From assembly GCF_042682525.1 (NCBI RefSeq), contig NZ_JBHUHP010000016.1:186001-250000 (forward strand): a stretch of DNA of 64,000 bases, in the 5' to 3' direction. The position numbers and the translations under genes were made by a program. Origin of the DNA: Blastococcus_B deserti (GTDB lineage: Bacteria > Actinomycetota > Actinomycetes > Mycobacteriales > Geodermatophilaceae). The notes under the pieces are model-generated. The model saw nothing but the letters and a program-made list of their open reading frames with translations. It did no database searches and was not told the DNA's origin. Below are positions 49,170 through 57,825 of this stretch, one piece after another. Numbering within the stretch: position 1 is the stretch's first letter; every line of letters starts with the position of its first letter.

Positions 49170-51242
49170 ATGCGCTACCCCGAGGCCCCCCGGCTCGACC
49201 TCGTCGAGACCCTGCACGGACACCGCATCGCCGATCCCTACCGCTGGCTCGAGGACGACGCCGACCCGCGCACCCAGGAGTGGAGCCAGGCCCAGGACGC
49301 CCTGGCCGAGGAGCTGCTGTCCGGACTGCCGATGCGGCCGGCGTTCGCCGCCCGGCTGGAGCAGCTGGTGCACGCCGGGGCCGTGGGCGTCCCGGCCTGG
49401 CGGGGTGGCCGGGCGTTCTCGACCCGCCGGGACCCCGGCCAGGAGCACGCGGTGCTCCGGGTGCGCGAGGCCGACGGCGCCGTCCGGGTGCTGGTGGACC
49501 CGACCGCCCTGGACCCTGCCGGCACGACGACGCTCGACGCGTGGTCCCCCTCGTGGGAGGGCGACCGGCTGGCCTACCAGCTGTCCACCGGCGGCGACGA
49601 GGAGTCGCGGCTGTACGTGCTCGACGTCGCCACCGGCGAGGTGCTCGACGGGCCGATCGACCGGTGCCGCTACTCCCCCGTCGCGTGGCTGCCGGGCGGC
49701 GGGGAGCTGTTCTACGTGCGCCGGCTGGCCCCCGACCAGGTGCCGGCCGGCGAGGAGCAGTTCCACCGGCGGGTGTGGCGCCACCGGGTCGGGGCGCCGG
49801 CCGACACCGACGAGCTCGTGCACGGCGAGGGCAGCGACCCGACCACCTACTTCGGCGTGCACACCAGCCGCGACGGCCGCTGGCTGGTCGTGTCGGGGGC
49901 GGCCGGCACCGCGCCCCGCGACGACGTCTGGATCGCGGACCTGGCCGGGGACGGCGAACTGCGCGAGCTGCAGGTCGGCGTCGACGCGCAGACGACCGCG
50001 TGGGTCGCCCGCGACGGCCGCCTGTGGCTGGTGTCCGACCGGGACACCCCGCGCCGGCGGCTGGCCGTCGCGGATCCCGCGGACCCGGCCACGTGGGTGC
50101 CCGAGGCCTGGCAGGACGTCGTCCCGCAGCTCCCGGACGCCGTGCTCTCCGACGTGGCGCTCGTCGACGGTCCCGAGGGCTCGCTGCAGGTGCTGGCCGT
50201 CCACGCCGTGGACGCCACCGACCGGCTCTCGGTGTGGGCCGGGGACGGCTCGGGCCGGCTCGCCGACGTGAAGGGCCTCGGCGCCGGGAGCATCTCCGGC
50301 GTCAGCTCCACACCCGAGGGCGGCAGCTCGGCGTGGGTGGGCTACACCGACTACGCGACGCCGCCGTCGGTGCTGCGCTGGGACGCCGCCTCGCCGACGT
50401 CGCTGGCGGGCTGGGAGCAGGCGGACGTGGCGGGTGAGGTACCCGAGCTGACCGTCGTCGAGACGCACGCGACCTCGGCCGACGGCACGCCCGTGCACCT
50501 GTTCGTGCTGTCCGGGACGGGCCGCCCGGACACGCCCCGGCCGGCCGTCCTCTACGGCTACGGCGGGTTCAACGTCTCGCTCACCCCGGCCTACAGCGCC
50601 CAGGCCCTCGCCTGGGTGGGCGCCGGTGGCGTGTGGGCCGTGGCCAACCTGCGGGGCGGGTCCGAGCACGGCGAGGAGTGGCACCGCGCGGGGATGCGCG
50701 AGCGCAAGCAGAACGTGTTCGACGACTTCGCCGCCGCGGCCGAGCACCTGGTCGCCGAGGGCTGGACGACGCACGCGCAGCTCGGCGTGATGGGCGGCTC
50801 CAACGGCGGCCTGCTGGTCGGGGCCACGCTGACCCAGCGGCCCGAGCTCGCGGCGGCGGTCGTCTGCAGCGCGCCGCTCCTGGACATGGTCCGCTACGAG
50901 CTGTTCGGCCTGGGCCGGACGTGGAACGACGAGTACGGCACCGCCGAGGACCCCACGGAGCTGGGCTGGCTGCTGGGCTACTCGCCCTACCACGCCGTCC
51001 GGGAGGGGACGGCGTACCCGGCGGTCCTGTTCACCACCTTCGAGTCCGACACCCGCGTGCATCCCCTGCACGGCCGCAAGCTCGCCGCGGCCCTGCAGCA
51101 CGCCACCACGTCGGAGGCGCCGATCGTGCTCCGCCGCGAGACCTCGGTCGGGCACGGCGCGCGGGCGGTCAGCCGCACCGTCGGCCTGGCGGCCGACCAG
51201 CTCGCCTTCCTGGCGCAGCACACCGGCCTGGCCCCTCGGTAG
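49170..51242 (+). CDS. Prolyl oligopeptidase (S9A family), 690 aa
   Basis: The catalytic triad is Ser544 (MGGSNGGLL), Asp627 (ESDTRVHP) and His662 (VGHGARAVS). An N-terminal beta-propeller (about residues 70-400) and the hinge HRIADPYRWLEDD are in the expected places. It cleaves short proline-containing peptides, with the propeller excluding large proteins. No signal peptide is visible, so it acts in the cytosol. ATG 49170 was preferred to the GTG three codons earlier. Confidence 0.95.
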   Translation: MRYPEAPRLDLVETLHGHRIADPYRWLEDDADPRTQEWSQAQDALAEELLSGLPMRPAFAARLEQLVHAGAVGVPAWRGGRAFSTRRDPGQEHAVLRVREADGAVRVLVDPTALDPAGTTTLDAWSPSWEGDRLAYQLSTGGDEESRLYVLDVATGEVLDGPIDRCRYSPVAWLPGGGELFYVRRLAPDQVPAGEEQFHRRVWRHRVGAPADTDELVHGEGSDPTTYFGVHTSRDGRWLVVSGAAGTAPRDDVWIADLAGDGELRELQVGVDAQTTAWVARDGRLWLVSDRDTPRRRLAVADPADPATWVPEAWQDVVPQLPDAVLSDVALVDGPEGSLQVLAVHAVDATDRLSVWAGDGSGRLADVKGLGAGSISGVSSTPEGGSSAWVGYTDYATPPSVLRWDAASPTSLAGWEQADVAGEVPELTVVETHATSADGTPVHLFVLSGTGRPDTPRPAVLYGYGGFNVSLTPAYSAQALAWVGAGGVWAVANLRGGSEHGEEWHRAGMRERKQNVFDDFAAAAEHLVAEGWTTHAQLGVMGGSNGGLLVGATLTQRPELAAAVVCSAPLLDMVRYELFGLGRTWNDEYGTAEDPTELGWLLGYSPYHAVREGTAYPAVLFTTFESDTRVHPLHGRKLAAALQHATTSEAPIVLRRETSVGHGARAVSRTVGLAADQLAFLAQHTGLAPR

Positions 51243-51294
51243 GACGCGACCCAGGTCTCGCTGACAGAGGCGCGTCCGCCTGGAAGTATCTACC

Positions 51295-52305
51295 GTGATG
51301 ACGCGCTCACTGACCGTGCTCGCAGCCGAGGACGCATCCTCGACGATGCCCGACTGCGCGGACTACTGGCTCTGCCAGACGCTCTACGACTGGTTCGGCC
51401 TGGACTGGCTCGCCGAGAACGCCCGGGTCCTGGTCGCGACGCCGGCCCGGATCGCCCTCGTGGTCGTGCTGGCTGCCGTGGTCCGGACGCTGGTCCACCG
51501 GGCCGTCCGCCGGCTCACCGACCGCACCGCCACCGGAGCGGTCCCGACGATCCTGCGGCCCCTGCGCAACCGGGTGGCGCAGAACGACCCGGACGGGCCG
51601 ATCACCGAACGCCGCACGCAGCGCGCCGAGGCGATCGGATCGGTGCTGCGCAGCTTCACCTCGTTCGTGATCATGGGCATCGCCGTCGTCCTGGTGCTCG
51701 GCGAGCTCGGGATCAACCTGGCGCCCATCGTGGCCAGCGCCGGCGTCGTCGGCGTCGCGCTCGGCTTCGGCGCCCAGAACCTGATCAAGGACTTCATCGC
51801 CGGGATCGGGATCATCCTCGAGGACCAGTACGGGGTCGGGGACGTCGTCGACCTCGGGGAGGCCATCGGCACCGTCGAGGCGGTCGGCCTGCGGATCACC
51901 CGGCTCCGGGACGTCAACGGCGTCGTCTGGTACGTCCGCAACGGCGAGGTGCTGCGCGTCGGCAACAAGAGCCAGGGGTTCGCCCAGGTGGTCATCGACA
52001 TGCCGGTGGCCCACGACACCGACCTGGAGAGGGCGCGCGCGGTCATGCAGGAGGTCGCCGACGCCATGTACGCCGACGAGGAGTGGGCCGCGGTCCTGCT
52101 CGCCGAGCCGGAGTCGCTGGGCGTCGAGCAGATCACCGCCGAGGGGGTCTTCCTGCGGCTGGTCGTCCGCAGCACCAATGCCGACCAGTGGCAGGTCGGG
52201 CGGGAGCTGCGCATGCGGCTCAAGGAGCGGTTCGTCGCCGAGGGCTTCCGGACGCCGCTGCCGCTGCTGACCGCGTCCGCCGGCGTCGGAACGGGGGCCC
52301 GCTGA
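51295..52305 (+). CDS. MscS-family mechanosensitive channel, 336 aa
   Basis: Three membrane helices precede the pore segment, in which SAGVVGVALGFGAQNLIKDF and IAGIGIILEDQ form the Gly/Ala-packed TM3. GVGDVVDLGEAIGTVEAVGL and ITRLRDVNGVVWYVRNGEVL are the beta domain. The C-terminal domain is complete. It opens under membrane tension to release solutes during osmotic downshock. Either GTG 51295 or the adjacent ATG 51298 could be the start. The stop overlaps the start of the MFS gene. Confidence 0.9.
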   Translation: MMTRSLTVLAAEDASSTMPDCADYWLCQTLYDWFGLDWLAENARVLVATPARIALVVVLAAVVRTLVHRAVRRLTDRTATGAVPTILRPLRNRVAQNDPDGPITERRTQRAEAIGSVLRSFTSFVIMGIAVVLVLGELGINLAPIVASAGVVGVALGFGAQNLIKDFIAGIGIILEDQYGVGDVVDLGEAIGTVEAVGLRITRLRDVNGVVWYVRNGEVLRVGNKSQGFAQVVIDMPVAHDTDLERARAVMQEVADAMYADEEWAAVLLAEPESLGVEQITAEGVFLRLVVRSTNADQWQVGRELRMRLKERFVAEGFRTPLPLLTASAGVGTGAR

Positions 52306-53615
52306 GCGCCCCCGCGTCGGAGGGGCTCAGCCCCACCGACGCACCGGCGCGGCAGGCGACCTTCCGCGAGGTCTTCGCCGTCCGCGAGTTCCGCCCGCTG
52401 TTCGGGACGTTCCTGCTCTCCACCGCCGGCGACGAGCTCGCGCGGGTGGCGCTCACGGTGCTGGTCTACGCGCGCACCTCCTCGCCGCTCCTGTCGGCGC
52501 TGACCTTCGCCATCGGCTACCTGCCCTGGCTGCTGGGCGGGCCGCTGCTGTCGACCCTGGCCGACCGCCTGCCCCGGCATCGCGTGCTCATCGCCACCGA
52601 CGCCGCGCGCGCTGTGCTGCTGGCCGGCATGGCCATCCCTGGCATGCCGCTGCCGGCGATGCTGCTCCTGCTGTTCCTGGTCTCGCTGGGCTCACCGCCG
52701 TTCGAGTCCGCCCGCTCCGCGCTCATGGCCGACGTGCTCGACGGCGACCGCTACGCCGTGGCCTCGTCCCTGACCAACGTCACGCTGCAGCTGGCCCAGG
52801 TCCTCGGGTTCGTGGCGGCCGGGGCGCTCGTCGCCGTCCTGGATCCCGCGGCCGCGCTGCTCATCGACGCCGCGACGTTCGCGGTCTCGGCCCTCTGGCT
52901 GTGGGCCACCCTGCAGCGCCGACCGGCTCCGGTGCACGAGTCGGGCGACGGGCCGCGCTCGCTGTGGCAGGACACCGGCGACGGGCTGCGGCTGATCCGC
53001 CGGTCGCCACGGCTGGTCGCGATCGTGGGCGTCCTGTGGATCGCCACCCTGTTCGCCTACGCCCCCGAGGGCGTGGCCGCTCCCTGGACCGACGAGTTCG
53101 GCAAGGGCGCGACCGAGCTGGGCCTGCTGCTGGCCGCCAACCCCCTCGGGGTCACCGTCGGCGGGCTGGTCGTCGCCCGGCTGGTGCGCCCGGACCTCCG
53201 GGAGCGGCTGGTCGTGCCGCTCGTCGTCCTCTCGCTCGGCCCGGTGGCCCTGGCCGGAGTGGCCGGACTGCTGCTGGGGCCGGGCAGCCTCTCCTACGGC
53301 GTCGTCGTCGGGCTCATGTTCGTCTCCGGGCTCGGCGCCACGTGGCTCATCCCGCTCAACGTCTCCTTCGTGCAGGCGGTGCCGAGCGCCTACCGCGGGC
53401 GCGCGTTCGGGGTCGCGGTGACCGGCCTCTACGGCGTGCAGGGTCTCGGGGCGCTGGGCGCCGGCCTGGCGGCGGAAGGCGTGTCGGCCGGCGGAGCCGT
53501 CGCGATCTCGGGCGCGCTGGGGCTGCTCGCCGTCACGCCGATGCTGGTCGCGTTCCGCCGCACCCAGGGTTCCGTGGCGGCGCCCGCCGCCGGTGAGGGA
53601 CCATCGGGGGCATGA
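52302..53615 (+). CDS. MFS transporter, about 437 aa
   Basis: Twelve hydrophobic segments follow a start region VFAVREFRPLFGTFLLSTAG, typical of the MFS_3/enterobactin-exporter-like branch. The loop LADRLPRHRVLIATDAARAV matches the family's motif A region. The start is uncertain: a CTG at 52302 overlaps the channel stop (CTGA), and no ATG or GTG lies sensibly between. The end overlaps the globin gene in ATGA. The substrate is unknown. Confidence 0.82.
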   Translation: MSAPASEGLSPTDAPARQATFREVFAVREFRPLFGTFLLSTAGDELARVALTVLVYARTSSPLLSALTFAIGYLPWLLGGPLLSTLADRLPRHRVLIATDAARAVLLAGMAIPGMPLPAMLLLLFLVSLGSPPFESARSALMADVLDGDRYAVASSLTNVTLQLAQVLGFVAAGALVAVLDPAAALLIDAATFAVSALWLWATLQRRPAPVHESGDGPRSLWQDTGDGLRLIRRSPRLVAIVGVLWIATLFAYAPEGVAAPWTDEFGKGATELGLLLAANPLGVTVGGLVVARLVRPDLRERLVVPLVVLSLGPVALAGVAGLLLGPGSLSYGVVVGLMFVSGLGATWLIPLNVSFVQAVPSAYRGRAFGVAVTGLYGVQGLGALGAGLAAEGVSAGGAVAISGALGLLAVTPMLVAFRRTQGSVAAPAAGEGPSGA

Positions 53616-54043
53616 GCGAGTCGAGCCGGTCCCTGCCCTCGGCGCGCACCTTCTACGACGAGGTCGGCGGCGCGCCGACGTTCACCCGGCTGGTCGCGCA
53701 CTTCTACGCCGGGGTGCGCACCGATCCGGTGCTGGCGCCGCTCTACCCGCAGGACGACTGGGCGGGCGCCGAGGTGCGCCTGCGGGGCTTCCTGGAGCAG
53801 TACTGGGGCGGGCCGACGACCTACTCCCAGCAGCGCGGCCACCCCCGGCTGCGCATGCGGCACGCGCCGTTCGCCATCGGCCCGGTGGAGCGCGACGCCT
53901 GGCTGACCCACATGCGGGCGGCGGTGGACTCCCTCGGCCTCTCCCCCGAGCAGGACGCCACGCTCTGGGGCTACCTGGAGATGGCGGCGCGCAGCATGCA
54001 GAACCGTTTCCCCGCCGACGCCGGCGGCGACCTCTCCCCCTGA
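53612..54043 (+). CDS. glbO: Group II truncated haemoglobin (trHbO type), 143 aa
   Basis: The fold is compact: FYDEVGGAPTFTRLVAHFYA (helices A/B), YPQDDWAGAEVRLRGFLEQY (helix C-E with Tyr), then HPRLRMRHAPFAIGPVERDA, whose MRHAPF carries the proximal His. Trp residues near the end of E and G helices fit trHbO. It binds oxygen or NO and probably supports respiration or detoxification. It corresponds to Rv2470 in the M. tuberculosis order. Starts at ATG 53612, overlapping the MFS stop. Confidence 0.93.
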   Translation: MSESSRSLPSARTFYDEVGGAPTFTRLVAHFYAGVRTDPVLAPLYPQDDWAGAEVRLRGFLEQYWGGPTTYSQQRGHPRLRMRHAPFAIGPVERDAWLTHMRAAVDSLGLSPEQDATLWGYLEMAARSMQNRFPADAGGDLSP

Positions 54044-54099
54044 ACGAGGACCCCGTCCCCCTCACCGCTCGCACGCTCGCGGCGAGCCTCCGGACGGGG
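54041..54099 (-). repeat. Dispersed ~55-bp repeat, copy 3 (reverse)
   Basis: Reading the minus strand: GCTCGCCGCGAGCGTGCGAG, then CGGTGAGGGGGACGGGGTCC. It starts at the globin stop codon. Together with copy 4 it fills most of the gap to the glucosidase gene. Confidence 0.75.
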
Positions 54100-54138
54100 C
54101 CGCGACGTCACACACGACCGAGACCCTCGAGGAGCCCG

Positions 54139-55773
54139 GTGCAGCCGGCTGGAACACCCCTTGACCCCCACCACTTTCACGCTCGCGGCGGGACCCTGCA
54201 GAGAGCCGCTGGCTCGACCTCCCCCGACTGGTGGCGGGACGCGGTCTTCTACCAGATCTACGTCCGCAGCTTCGCGGACGGGAACGGCGACGGCGTCGGT
54301 GACCTGCCGGGCATCCGGAGCCGGCTGCCCTACCTCGCCGAGCTCGGCGTCGACGCCCTCTGGATCACGCCGTTCTACCCGTCGCCGATGGCCGACCACG
54401 GCTACGACGTCGCCGATCCGCGGGACGTGGAACCGGTGTTCGGGGACCTCGCCGAGTTCGACGCCCTCCTCGCCGAGGCCCACGCCCTGGGCCTGCGGGT
54501 GACGATCGACCTGGTACCCAACCACAGCTCGGATCAGCACGAGTGGTTCCAGGCAGCCCTGGCCGCGGCGCCGGGGTCGCCCGAGCGCGCCCGGTACCTG
54601 TTCCGCGACGGCCGGGGGCCCGACGGCGCCGAGCCGCCCAACAACTGGCCTTCGGTGTTCGGCGGGCCCGCGTGGACCCGGGTCCCCGACGGCCAGTGGT
54701 ACCTGCACATCTTCGCGCCGGAGCAGCCCGACCTGAACTTCGCGAACCCCGAGGTGATCGCCGACCTCGAGGAGACGATGCGGTTCTGGCTGGACCGGGG
54801 GGTCGACGGGTTCCGGATCGACGTCGCCCACGGCATGGCCAAGCCCGAGGGCCTCCCGGACATGGTGCCGCTGGAGGACACCGGTCTGCTGGCCGACCAC
54901 GCACCCGGCGACCACCGGTTCGACCAGGACGGCGTGCACGCGGTGCACCGCCGGATCCGGGCGGTCCTCGACGAGTACCCGGGAACCATGGCGGTCGGCG
55001 AGATCTGGCTGCAGGACGACGACCGGCTGGCCCAATACATCCGCGAGGACGAGCTCCAGCTGGCCTTCAACTTCAAGCTGCTCACCGCCGAGTGGGACGT
55101 CGACGCGCTGCGCCTGGCGATCACCCACTCGCTCGAGACCGTGGCCGGAACCCCGGCGCCGGCCTGCTGGGTGCTGTCCAACCACGACCGGCCCCGGCAC
55201 GTCACCCGCTACGGCGGCGGTGCCGTGGGGCTGCGCCGCGCCCGGGCCGCCGCCCTCCTCCAGCTGGCTCTCCCCGGGGCGGCCTACGTCTACAACGGCG
55301 ACGAGCTGGGGATGCCCGACGTCGACCTTCCCGAGGAGGTGCTGCAGGACCCCATCTGGGAGCGGTCGGGGCGCACCGAGCGCGGGCGGGACGCCTGCCG
55401 CGTTCCGGTGCCGTGGTCGGGCACCGAGCCGTCGTACGGGTTCTCGTCGCGGCCCGACACCTGGCTCCCGATGCCCGAGGGTTGGGCCGCGCTCACCGTG
55501 GCGGCCCAGCTCGGCGACCCGTCGTCGATACAGTCGCTGTACCGGAATGCGCTCGCGACCCGGCGCGCGTCGGCTGCGTTCGCGGGCGAGGAGCTGGAGT
55601 GGCTACCGGCACCCGACGGTTGCCTCGCCTTCCGCCGTCCCGGCGGGCTCGTGTGCCTGCTGAACCTCTCCGGGGCGGCCGTTCCCCTGCCGGAGGGCCG
55701 GGTGCTGCTGGCCAGCGCCGACGTGGGCGACGGCACCCTTGCCGACGACGCGGCGGTGTGGCTGACGGCCTGA
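54139..55773 (+). CDS. aglA: GH13 alpha-glucosidase, 544 aa
   Basis: The four GH13 regions are present: DLVPNHSS, GFRIDVAHGM with nucleophile Asp228, AVGEIWL with acid/base Glu288, and LSNHDRPRH with Asp350. The opening WWRDAVFYQIYVRSFADGNG is typical of alpha-glucosidase/oligo-1,6-glucosidase members. It releases glucose from short alpha-glucans in the cytosol, and matches the position of Rv2471. GTG 54139 has GGAG upstream, but the first 25 codons overlap a dispersed repeat copy, so the N-terminus may be newly formed or the true start later. Confidence 0.92.
   Translation: MQPAGTPLDPHHFHARGGTLQRAAGSTSPDWWRDAVFYQIYVRSFADGNGDGVGDLPGIRSRLPYLAELGVDALWITPFYPSPMADHGYDVADPRDVEPVFGDLAEFDALLAEAHALGLRVTIDLVPNHSSDQHEWFQAALAAAPGSPERARYLFRDGRGPDGAEPPNNWPSVFGGPAWTRVPDGQWYLHIFAPEQPDLNFANPEVIADLEETMRFWLDRGVDGFRIDVAHGMAKPEGLPDMVPLEDTGLLADHAPGDHRFDQDGVHAVHRRIRAVLDEYPGTMAVGEIWLQDDDRLAQYIREDELQLAFNFKLLTAEWDVDALRLAITHSLETVAGTPAPACWVLSNHDRPRHVTRYGGGAVGLRRARAAALLQLALPGAAYVYNGDELGMPDVDLPEEVLQDPIWERSGRTERGRDACRVPVPWSGTEPSYGFSSRPDTWLPMPEGWAALTVAAQLGDPSSIQSLYRNALATRRASAAFAGEELEWLPAPDGCLAFRRPGGLVCLLNLSGAAVPLPEGRVLLASADVGDGTLADDAAVWLTA
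54151..54206 (-). repeat. Dispersed ~55-bp repeat, copy 4 (reverse, inside CDS start)
   Basis: Minus strand: CTCTGCAGGGTCCCGCCGCG, then AGCGTGAAAGTGGTGGGGGT. It overlaps codons 5-23 of the predicted glucosidase and lies 52 bp from copy 3 in the same orientation. Confidence 0.7.
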
Positions 55774-55889
55774 TCGGCCGGGTTGCGGGAGCGGGCCAGG
55801 TCCGTAAGCCCGGCTCCGGTACGTTCCGGGCCACGACGACGGCCGGTCGCGGCCCACGAACGCCGGATCCTGCACCCGGGAGACATGCT

Positions 55890-56453
55890 GTGAAGACCAA
55901 GGACCTCGCCTACATCGCACTGTTCGCCGCGATCACCGCGGTCCTCGGCCTCGTGCCTGCCATCCAGGTGGGCCCGGTGCCGATCACCGCGCAGACGCTC
56001 GGCGTGATGCTGGCCGGCGCGATCCTGGGCGCGCGCCGCGGGTTCCTGTCGCAGCTGCTGTTCCTGGTCCTCGTGGCGATCGGCCTCCCCCTGCTCGCCA
56101 GCGGGACCGGCGGGCTGGCCGTGTTCGCCGGGCCGACGGCCGGCTACCTGTTCAGCTGGCCCATCGCCGCCTTCGTCGTCGGGCTGCTCACCGAGCGGTT
56201 CTGGGCCCGCTACAACGTGGCGCGGGGCGTGCTGGCCAACGTCGTCGGCGGCATCGTCGTCATCTACGCGATCGGCGTGCCCGTGCTCGCCGCGGTCGCG
56301 GACCTCTCGCCCAAGGCCGCGATCGTGTCCGGTGCGCTGCCCTTCCTGATCGGCGACGCCATCAAGGCGGTGCTCGCCGCGGTCATCGCCGTCCAGGTGC
56401 GCCGCAGCTACCCGGTGATCGAGCGACCGCAGCGGGCGGTCGCTGCCCGGTGA
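55890..56453 (+). CDS. bioY: BioY biotin transporter S-component, 187 aa
   Basis: Six membrane helices carry the BioY pattern: IALFAAITAVLGLVPAIQVG, VPITAQTLGVMLAGAILGAR, and FAGPTAGYLFSWPIAAFVVG (F/G-G-P-T-x-G-Y-L). It binds biotin and works with an ECF energising module, here encoded by the next two overlapping genes. GTG 55890 has GGGAG. No biotin synthesis gene or clear BirA operator is near, so the cell probably depends at least partly on uptake. Confidence 0.95.
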   Translation: MKTKDLAYIALFAAITAVLGLVPAIQVGPVPITAQTLGVMLAGAILGARRGFLSQLLFLVLVAIGLPLLASGTGGLAVFAGPTAGYLFSWPIAAFVVGLLTERFWARYNVARGVLANVVGGIVVIYAIGVPVLAAVADLSPKAAIVSGALPFLIGDAIKAVLAAVIAVQVRRSYPVIERPQRAVAAR

Positions 56454-57181
56454 GGCTCCGGCGGGCGGAGACGGCCGGCCCGGTCGCGGACCCGGCCCGC
56501 GGCATCGAACTGCGCGGGGTCGGGCACGTCTACGGCGACCGCGTCGTGCTCTCCGACGTCGACCTCCGGCTGACCGAGCGGCGGATCGGCATCATCGGGG
56601 CCAACGGCTCCGGCAAGAGCACGTTCGCCCGGCTGCTCAACGGTCTGGTGGTGCCGACGACGGGCTCCGTGCTCGTGGACGGTCTCGACACCCGAACGCA
56701 CGTGCGCGAGGTCCGCCGCCGGGTGGGCTTCGTGTTCCAGGACCCCGACGCCCAGATCGTGCACCCGACCGTCGCCGAGGACGCCGCCTACGGCCTGGAG
56801 AACCTGGGGGTGCCACCCAGCGAGCGCGCCGAACGGGTGGCGGAGGTGCTGGAGCGGTACGGGCTGGCCAGGCACGCCGACCATCCGGCGCACCTGCTCT
56901 CGGGTGGGCAGAAGCAGCTGCTGGCCATCGCGGGCGTCCTGGTCATGCGGCCGGCCCGGATCGTGTTCGACGAGCCGACCACGCTGCTGGACCTGGTGAA
57001 CACGCGCCGGGTCGCGGAGGTCATCGCGGAGCTCGAGCAGCAGGTCGTCGTCGTGACCCACGACCTCGACCTGCTGGACGACTTCGACCGGGTGCTGGTG
57101 GTCGACGGCGGCCGCGTGGTCGCCGACGGGCCTCCGGAGAGCTCCGTCGCCGCCTACCGGACGCTCATGGTGCACCGGTGA
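56450..57181 (+). CDS. bioM: ECF transporter ATPase BioM, 243 aa
   Basis: The ATPase motifs are Walker A GANGSGKST, Q-loop FVFQDPDAQIVHPTVAEDAA, signature LSGGQKQL, Walker B ARIVFDEPTTLLD and switch His VVVTHDLDLL. The Q-D-P-D-x-Q-I/F pattern is diagnostic for ECF A-components. It starts at GTG 56450, overlapping the bioY stop, and overlaps the EcfT gene in turn. Confidence 0.94.
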   Translation: MRLRRAETAGPVADPARGIELRGVGHVYGDRVVLSDVDLRLTERRIGIIGANGSGKSTFARLLNGLVVPTTGSVLVDGLDTRTHVREVRRRVGFVFQDPDAQIVHPTVAEDAAYGLENLGVPPSERAERVAEVLERYGLARHADHPAHLLSGGQKQLLAIAGVLVMRPARIVFDEPTTLLDLVNTRRVAEVIAELEQQVVVVTHDLDLLDDFDRVLVVDGGRVVADGPPESSVAAYRTLMVHR

Positions 57182-57825
57182 CCCTGGCGCTGTACGTGCC
57201 CCGGGCCAGCGTCGTCCACCGGACGCCGGCCGGCTGGAAGCTGGTCGCCCTCGCGGGGCTGAGCGTGCTGGTCTTCGCCGTGCCCAGCCTGCCGCTGGTC
57301 TGCGGTGCGCTGGCCGCCGTGGTCCTCCTCGGGCTGGTCGTGGCCCGGCTGCCGGTCGCGGCGCTCAGCCGGCAGGCGCGGGCCGTGCGGTGGCTGCTCG
57401 CGGCGATCTTAGTCCTGCACCTGGTCCTGACCGACGCCGCCACCGGCGCCCTGACGGTGCTCCGCCTGCTGTGCCTGGTGCTGGCCGCGGCGGTCGTCAC
57501 GGCGACCACCCGGGTGAGCGCCATGGTGGCCGTGATCGAGCGGATCTGCCGACCGTTGCAGTGGGTGGGCCTCCGCCCCGCGCGGATCGGGCTGGTCATC
57601 GCGATGGCCCTGCGGTTCATCCCGCTGATCAGCGAGCGCGCCGACCGCATCCGCGAGGCGCAGGCCGCCCGCGGCGGTTCCGTGCGGGGCCTGCGCGGAC
57701 TGACGACGACCACGGTGCCCCTGCTGATCCAGGTGCTGCAGCTCGCGCACACGGTGAGCGAGGCGCTGGACGCCCGCGGCGCCGACGACGTCCCCCGGCG
57801 CCGAGGAGGTGCCCGTGCCGGCTGA
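57178..57825 (+). CDS. bioN: ECF transporter T-component BioN, 215 aa
   Basis: The membrane core includes HRTPAGWKLVALAGLSVLVF. The coupling-helix motif appears as DRIREAQAARGG (the A-x-x-A-R-G motif that contacts the ATPase), followed by VPLLIQVLQLAHTVSEALDA and RGA, the second A-R-G. It couples ATP hydrolysis by BioM to toppling of BioY. Start GTG overlaps bioM, and its end overlaps the MOSC gene by 17 bases. Confidence 0.93.
   Translation: MTLALYVPRASVVHRTPAGWKLVALAGLSVLVFAVPSLPLVCGALAAVVLLGLVVARLPVAALSRQARAVRWLLAAILVLHLVLTDAATGALTVLRLLCLVLAAAVVTATTRVSAMVAVIERICRPLQWVGLRPARIGLVIAMALRFIPLISERADRIREAQAARGGSVRGLRGLTTTTVPLLIQVLQLAHTVSEALDARGADDVPRRRGGARAG

Noticed and set aside
48363..51221. 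952-codon open frame on the minus strand
   Set aside because: It is antisense to the prolyl oligopeptidase and out of frame with the HNH gene; the low-complexity translation is typical of high-GC shadows.
55774..55889. Biotin-responsive riboswitch or BirA operator before bioY
   Set aside because: No long conserved stem structure or recognisable operator palindrome was found in the 116-bp leader.
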